Shown one piece after another: positions 27,631 to 31,448 of a stretch of DNA of 31,448 bases. The position numbers were made by a program, and so were the translations under genes. The notes under the pieces were generated by a model. That model was not told the origin of the DNA and ran no database searches. It was given only the letters and a program-made list of their open reading frames with translations. Origin of the DNA: Bacillota bacterium (lineage in GTDB: Bacteria; Bacillota_C; Negativicutes; JAEYSJ01); assembly GCA_023434855.1 (NCBI GenBank), contig JAEYSJ010000016.1:1-31448 (forward strand). The letters are read 5' to 3'. The number at the start of each line of letters is the position of its first letter. Within the stretch, counting starts at the first letter, position 1.

Positions 27631-28200
27631 TTATTTTGTAAGATCTATATTGCCGCCAGTTGTCCAGAAACGGATACTAGGATATTGGGTCATTCGCAAT
27701 CCCACCTTTCCCTCCCGGTAGTCAATATCTACCTTCCCCCGCTCCGATGAAATATCAAGCTTGGCTGGCTGGGGATTAAACTTAACCGGATTGGCTGTAT
27801 ACCGAATAATTGGTGCTTCCTTCGGGCCCCAGGAAATACTAGGCATAGGTTGGGTAGTTGATTCGGCTGCAACATTGGCGACCACATCTTCCTTAATCTT
27901 AGCCATACGGTCACCGATCTGAGCATGATTAGCCATATAGTCCAGGATTGCCTGCCTACCTCTGTCAGCCGCCTCACGAGCCATAGTCGCAATATCCTTA
28001 ATACCCATAGAAGCCCGGCAAGGTGACTGATCAATTTCAAGTGTACCATACGGACGGCTGGTAATCTCCACTACAGCCGGCTCAGTGTCAATCGATAGGG
28101 TGGCAGGAGTAGTGCTAAGATTGAAAACAGTTTTTTGAATATCCAGTTCTGCTTTTGCCGGTTGGCTTTCCATGTGAAGACGAATATTCGAAATAGCCAT
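27631..28200 (-). CDS. DUF6470 family protein (YviE-like)
   Basis: The 189-residue protein has repeated short beta strands of the form P-A-x-L-x-I at both ends (QPAKAELDIQK, TPATLSID, QPAKLDISSERGKVDIDYREGKVG). Between them is a helical segment, IATMAREAADRGRQAILDYMANHAQIGDRM. It sits between flgL and fliW, exactly where B. subtilis has yviE, which belongs to the same uncharacterised family. No signal peptide or membrane span is seen. It starts 3 bases after the flgL stop with only a weak ribosome binding site, so coupled translation is likely. A role in late flagellar assembly is inferred from synteny only. Confidence 0.85.
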   Translation of the reverse strand: MAISNIRLHMESQPAKAELDIQKTVFNLSTTPATLSIDTEPAVVEITSRPYGTLEIDQSPCRASMGIKDIATMAREAADRGRQAILDYMANHAQIGDRMAKIKEDVVANVAAESTTQPMPSISWGPKEAPIIRYTANPVKFNPQPAKLDISSERGKVDIDYREGKVGLRMTQYPSIRFWTTGGNIDLTK

Positions 28201-28203
28201 AGC

Positions 28204-29166
28204 TTACTTCAAAAAGTCTACAAGCGACATTGGCATAATACGCGCACCGACAGCCAACGCCATATTGTAGACATTTTCAGCTGATTTGGCATCAATAATC
28301 GCTTTGGGAATATCAAGGTCCTCATTAGCTGCCAAATCGGCACTAATGATCGTGTTGTTGTTTTGCAATAAATTCAACGACATCTCATATGTAGACATCC
28401 GGGCCCCAATGTAAGTCTGCTGAAGCAGCATTGCATTGCGGTCAACATCCATTTTCCCCTGGATAGACGAGGCAGCTGGTTCACCGGATATTTTCGTCAA
28501 ATCAGGCGGATCTTTCATGAGTTCGTCCCGTAAAGCAATCAGGTTATCAAACATCGTTACTGTCGGGTCCCCGGCGGCCGTCGTTGTAACTGCACCAAAG
28601 ACTTCTGTACCAGTCAGATTAACGCTGTCTTTTGAGGCATCAGCCTGTCCAGGCTGAATAACCATAGACAGCTTGTTGTTGTCACCATTATATACAACGC
28701 GCTCTACTTTACCATCTGCACCTTTAATACTAGTAAAAGGTTCTGTCTTATCCTTTTGACCGGAAAAAACATAACGGTCACCCAGCTTTGAATTGCCAAT
28801 CTGAACAAGCTGGTTGATGATGCCATCTATCTCATTGGCAATTGCTTTAAAGCCCTCTGTTGGATTTGGCGAAACTGCTTTGATTGCCAATTCTTTAGCC
28901 CGCATGGTAAGGCTGCTAATATCCTGCAAAGCACCATCGGTAGTATCCATCCACGATACAGCGTCCTTCAAGTTTTGCGTATACTGTTCATTTCCACCAA
29001 TGCTTGTATTGAAGCGGAGTGCACGAATTGCTTTTATGGGATCATCGGAGGCGCGGTGAATTGCCTTGCCATCAGATAATTGTTCCTGAATGGTATTTTG
29101 CCGTTCCAACGATTTATTAAGACTATATAGATAGTTGCCAGTTATCATATTATTACTAATACGCAA
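28204..29166 (-). CDS. flgL: Flagellar hook-filament junction protein FlgL (HAP3)
   Basis: The 320-residue protein begins MRISNNMITGNYLYSLNKSL, has the flagellin-like N-terminal helix with DGKAIHRASDDPIKA and the LGDRYVFSGQKDKTEPF segment near 145-160. Its C-terminal helix includes IDAKSAENVYNMALAVGARIMPMSLVDFL. FlgL forms the second junction layer on which the filament starts. It starts at TTG (29166) with GAGGTGACTTTCA upstream. It lies 36 bases after flgK. Confidence 0.94.
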   Translation of the reverse strand: MRISNNMITGNYLYSLNKSLERQNTIQEQLSDGKAIHRASDDPIKAIRALRFNTSIGGNEQYTQNLKDAVSWMDTTDGALQDISSLTMRAKELAIKAVSPNPTEGFKAIANEIDGIINQLVQIGNSKLGDRYVFSGQKDKTEPFTSIKGADGKVERVVYNGDNNKLSMVIQPGQADASKDSVNLTGTEVFGAVTTTAAGDPTVTMFDNLIALRDELMKDPPDLTKISGEPAASSIQGKMDVDRNAMLLQQTYIGARMSTYEMSLNLLQNNNTIISADLAANEDLDIPKAIIDAKSAENVYNMALAVGARIMPMSLVDFLK

Positions 29167-29202
29167 TGAAAGTCACCTCACAATAGAGTTTAAAAATTAC
29201 TT

Positions 29203-30705
29203 CTATCTCCCGACTACGCCGGTACCATTAATTAGCTTGTCCAGCATTTCATCGATTGTCGTCATGACCCGCGACGCAGCATTATAGCCTTTCTGAAAGC
29301 GAATCATATTCGTCATTTCTTCATCCATATTCACACCCGAGATCGACAAGCGCCAGTTATTCACCTGATTAACAAGCACCTTTTGGTTCTCGGTAAGGCT
29401 TTTAGCACTTTGTGTCTGAACGCCCATTGCTCCCACCAGGGAGTTATAGTAACCATCGAGTGTGCTATTATTCAGCGAACTGAACGCCGTAGTTTTGAGT
29501 GCTTCCGACATTTTGACAGCCCAGTCGCCGCTGCCATCGCCATCGGTGGCTTTTGCTTTAGCCGCAATCTTATTCAGCCCATTATTGGGGCTAGTAGCAA
29601 ATAAGGCCGAGCTGACTTTCAGACCATCAATCCAATTGCCGTTTGCCGGAGTACCAATTACACCGGTATCAGCACCAAAGAAATTATTGTTCGTATTATC
29701 AGGTGCACTGGCATCTAAGCCATAACCTGCGCGGTGAATTTCGTTAAAATCTGTCAGTAAAAATTTACTCATAGTATTGAGCTGATCCAGATAGCCTTTA
29801 ATCCCATAAGTTTCATCATCACGGGAATCAATCATTCCCTGAATTTCACCCTTGCCTAATGTAACGTTTTCCCCTGTTTCTTTGATGATAACTTCATAGG
29901 CAGGCGTACCGTACGTCGTTACTAGCGGCGAAGTTTGATCCGCCCGCACAGCCAGCTCGGTATAGCTGGTTGCGCTAACCAGCGGCACTCCATTAGACTG
30001 AATTGTATAGCTGCCATTTTGATCTTCACTTACCTGAACCTTCATCAAACCAGACAGTTGATCCACCAGCAAGTCACGGCGGTCCCGTAAATCATTGGCA
30101 TTATCTTTTCCACCGGCCTCGACTGCCATAATCTGCTTATTAAGGTTTAAAATTTCTGAATTGATCTGATTGGTTTTATTTACTTTTATTTCAATAACAG
30201 AATTTAAATCGCCCACAACATCTTTAAGCTGCTGCGAAGAATGCTGAATGGTATCTACCATTTCTACCCCGCGCTGCCTCAGTGCCGTACGGGTTCCTTC
30301 ATCCGAAGCGGTAGTGCTCAGAGTCTGCCAGGCACTCCAAAACTTATTCAATACTACCTGCATACCCGTTTCGGCCGTATCTTTAAATATGCCCTCAATC
30401 CGGCTGAGCGTATCATAGGTCATCTGACCATAGCCAAGCGCACCCGATTCTTTCCACATCTGACTGTCAATAAAGCTGTCCCGCGCACGCGTGACCGACT
30501 GAGCTGTTACGCCGGTACCCAGCTGCATTTTCCCTGCAGCACCGCCATAAACCACTTCCGGCCGTGTTGTGCTTAAGTTAACATTTTGCCGTGAATATCC
30601 ATCGGTATTGGCATTGGCAATATTATGTCCTACCGTATCCAAGGATGCTTGCTGTGCAAAAATTCCGCGTACGACTGTATTAAAACCGGCAAAAGTTGAG
30701 CGCAT
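29203..30705 (-). CDS. flgK: Flagellar hook-associated protein FlgK (HAP1)
   Basis: The 500-residue protein has the rod/hook-family N-terminus, with FAGFNTVVRGIFAQQASLDTVGHNIANANTDGYSRQNVNL at 6-45 and the ANANTDGYSRQ motif. A middle domain carries GVPLVSATSYTEL. The C-terminal FlgK motif SGVNMDEEMTNMIRFQKGYNAASRVMTTIDEMLD ends the protein. FlgK caps the hook and joins it to FlgL. The ATG at 30705 has GGAG ten bases upstream. The gene is about 45-50% GC by eye (the 60-base row 29221-29280 is 50%), clearly richer than the middle of the glycosylation island. Confidence 0.96.
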   Translation of the reverse strand: MRSTFAGFNTVVRGIFAQQASLDTVGHNIANANTDGYSRQNVNLSTTRPEVVYGGAAGKMQLGTGVTAQSVTRARDSFIDSQMWKESGALGYGQMTYDTLSRIEGIFKDTAETGMQVVLNKFWSAWQTLSTTASDEGTRTALRQRGVEMVDTIQHSSQQLKDVVGDLNSVIEIKVNKTNQINSEILNLNKQIMAVEAGGKDNANDLRDRRDLLVDQLSGLMKVQVSEDQNGSYTIQSNGVPLVSATSYTELAVRADQTSPLVTTYGTPAYEVIIKETGENVTLGKGEIQGMIDSRDDETYGIKGYLDQLNTMSKFLLTDFNEIHRAGYGLDASAPDNTNNNFFGADTGVIGTPANGNWIDGLKVSSALFATSPNNGLNKIAAKAKATDGDGSGDWAVKMSEALKTTAFSSLNNSTLDGYYNSLVGAMGVQTQSAKSLTENQKVLVNQVNNWRLSISGVNMDEEMTNMIRFQKGYNAASRVMTTIDEMLDKLINGTGVVGR

Positions 30706-30728
30706 GATACCAACTCCAATATTTTTGT

Positions 30729-31217
30729 TTATACTTTTGCATCTAAAAAGTTCCTTGATGGCTGGTTTTGCCCGGAACTGCCCTTAGCTGCGTATGTTGG
30801 ACCTGTCTGGGTCTGTGCCAGCAGGTTAATATTATAGTTAACGAAATTGAGTGATTGCTGAATGAGCTGAGTATTCAACTGATTCAGCGGCACAAGTTCG
30901 TTCGTTATGCTCGAAAATACTTGTTCAAACTCTTTTATTTTATTGGCTACTTCCTCATCTGCCAGCTGCCGGAGCTGTGAGATCGTCAGTCCCTGCGTAT
31001 TCAGCTGATGGGCAGCAGCAATTTCCTGCAAAACTTTTTCGCGCAGGACTTCCAGCTTGCCAATTCGCAAAATCAGCACTTCTTCCTGGCGAGTTACCGC
31101 CTCGAGCTTTTGCGCCTGACCGGCAATGAGAAATTCCCGTTTTTGCTTGCTCAGTTCAAGCAACCCTTGGCACAGTTCCGATAGTTCGGCTAAAAGAGCA
31201 ATGAGTTTATCCCACAT
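30729..31217 (-). CDS. flgN: FlgN-type flagellar chaperone
   Basis: The 162-residue helical protein has LAELSELCQGLLELSKQKREFLIAG and an AVTRQEEVLILRIGKLE segment, typical of FlgN (YvyG). FlgN binds FlgK and FlgL and escorts them to the export gate. The frame also opens at TTG (31223), but AGAGG is about 9 bases from the ATG at 31217 and only 3-4 from the TTG, so the ATG is preferred. It is directly followed by flgK after 23 bases. The C-terminal tail is polar and probably disordered. Confidence 0.88.
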   Translation of the reverse strand: MWDKLIALLAELSELCQGLLELSKQKREFLIAGQAQKLEAVTRQEEVLILRIGKLEVLREKVLQEIAAAHQLNTQGLTISQLRQLADEEVANKIKEFEQVFSSITNELVPLNQLNTQLIQQSLNFVNYNINLLAQTQTGPTYAAKGSSGQNQPSRNFLDAKV

Positions 31218-31252
31218 ATTCAAAAACCTCTTTCAATACGCTTAGCTTTCCG

Positions 31253-31448
31253 TTAACGTCCAAGCATTTTTTCGGCAATATCTTTAGCAGCTACCTGGTA
31301 TTTACCTGATGTGATGCTTTCCGATAATTCGGCAACCCGTTCTTGACGAACGTCCGGCATATTTTGCAATTTTTGCAGCAATGGACCAAACCCCTGGGCC
31401 TGAGACGACAAAATCACCTCATCTTGTTTTTGCACCGGAGTATTTGCT
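31253..31448 (-). CDS. flgM: Anti-sigma-28 factor FlgM, C-terminal part (cut by window edge)
   Basis: The frame stays open to the edge of the window, so the GTG at 31435 is probably an internal valine and the true start lies outside. The visible 65 residues contain VRQERVAELSESITSGKYQVAAKDIAEKML, the C-terminal sigma-28-binding helix pattern of FlgM. FlgM holds the flagellar sigma factor inactive until the hook is finished. It precedes flgN, as in Bacillus. Its partner promoters in this window would be those of hag and flaG. Confidence 0.88.
   Translation of the reverse strand, partial: ANTPVQKQDEVILSSQAQGFGPLLQKLQNMPDVRQERVAELSESITSGKYQVAAKDIAEKMLGR

Noticed and set aside
30241..30576. Plus-strand open frame of 111 codons opposite flgK
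   Set aside because: Antisense to the conserved N-terminal part of flgK. The translation shows no domain.

Overview
The window is a flagellar late-gene region of a Gram-positive-type motile bacterium. The best match is a Negativicutes/Sporomusa-Pelosinus-like member of the Firmicutes. The evidence is the flagellin termini (including the C-terminal QPQGVLQLLR ending), the FliW-CsrA pair, a YviE/DUF6470 protein, strong AGGAGG-type ribosome binding sites, and frequent TTG/GTG starts. This placement is from recognition only, with no search run. Every real gene reads on the minus strand, so transcription runs from 31448 down to 1.

Region 1 (31448 to 25222) is, in transcription order: flgM (cut by the window edge), flgN, flgK, flgL, a yviE-like DUF6470 gene, fliW, csrA and flagellin (hag). 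This is the same order as the flgM-to-hag cluster of Bacillus subtilis. A hairpin follows the DUF6470 gene, two copies of a 32-bp palindromic repeat lie before fliW, and a 266-bp leader/promoter region precedes hag. That leader has a sigma-28-like promoter, several GGA motifs suited to CsrA, and a 7-bp stem-loop. A strong terminator follows hag.

Region 2 (25151 to 2931) is a flagellin-glycosylation island of about 22 kb placed exactly where B. subtilis goes directly from hag to flaG. It starts with a Maf-type (DUF115) flagellin glycosyltransferase. Next come a small unknown protein, pseB, pseC and an SpsF-type cytidylyltransferase, then two large full-length paralogues of unknown function. 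An AT-rich block of sugar-decorating enzymes follows: an acetyltransferase, a 638-residue double methyltransferase, a 1003-residue RgpF/HAD fusion, a methyltransferase and two GT2 glycosyltransferases. The island ends with pseG, an ATP-grasp ligase, a HAD phosphatase and pseI, and is closed by a textbook terminator. The likely job is to make CMP-pseudaminic acid or a derivative, attach it to flagellin, and extend or modify the glycan. No classical PseH acetyltransferase is present.

Region 3 (2778 to 1) has its own sigma-28-like promoter followed by flaG, fliD, fliS and fliT-like, which resumes the conserved Bacillus order. The first bases of one further gene lie at the window edge.

The most interesting material is in the island. 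One Rossmann-like domain is shared by four otherwise unrelated enzymes. There is a tandem pair of unrecognised 560-590-residue proteins, and an ATP-grasp/HAD pair is translationally coupled into the pseudaminic acid genes.
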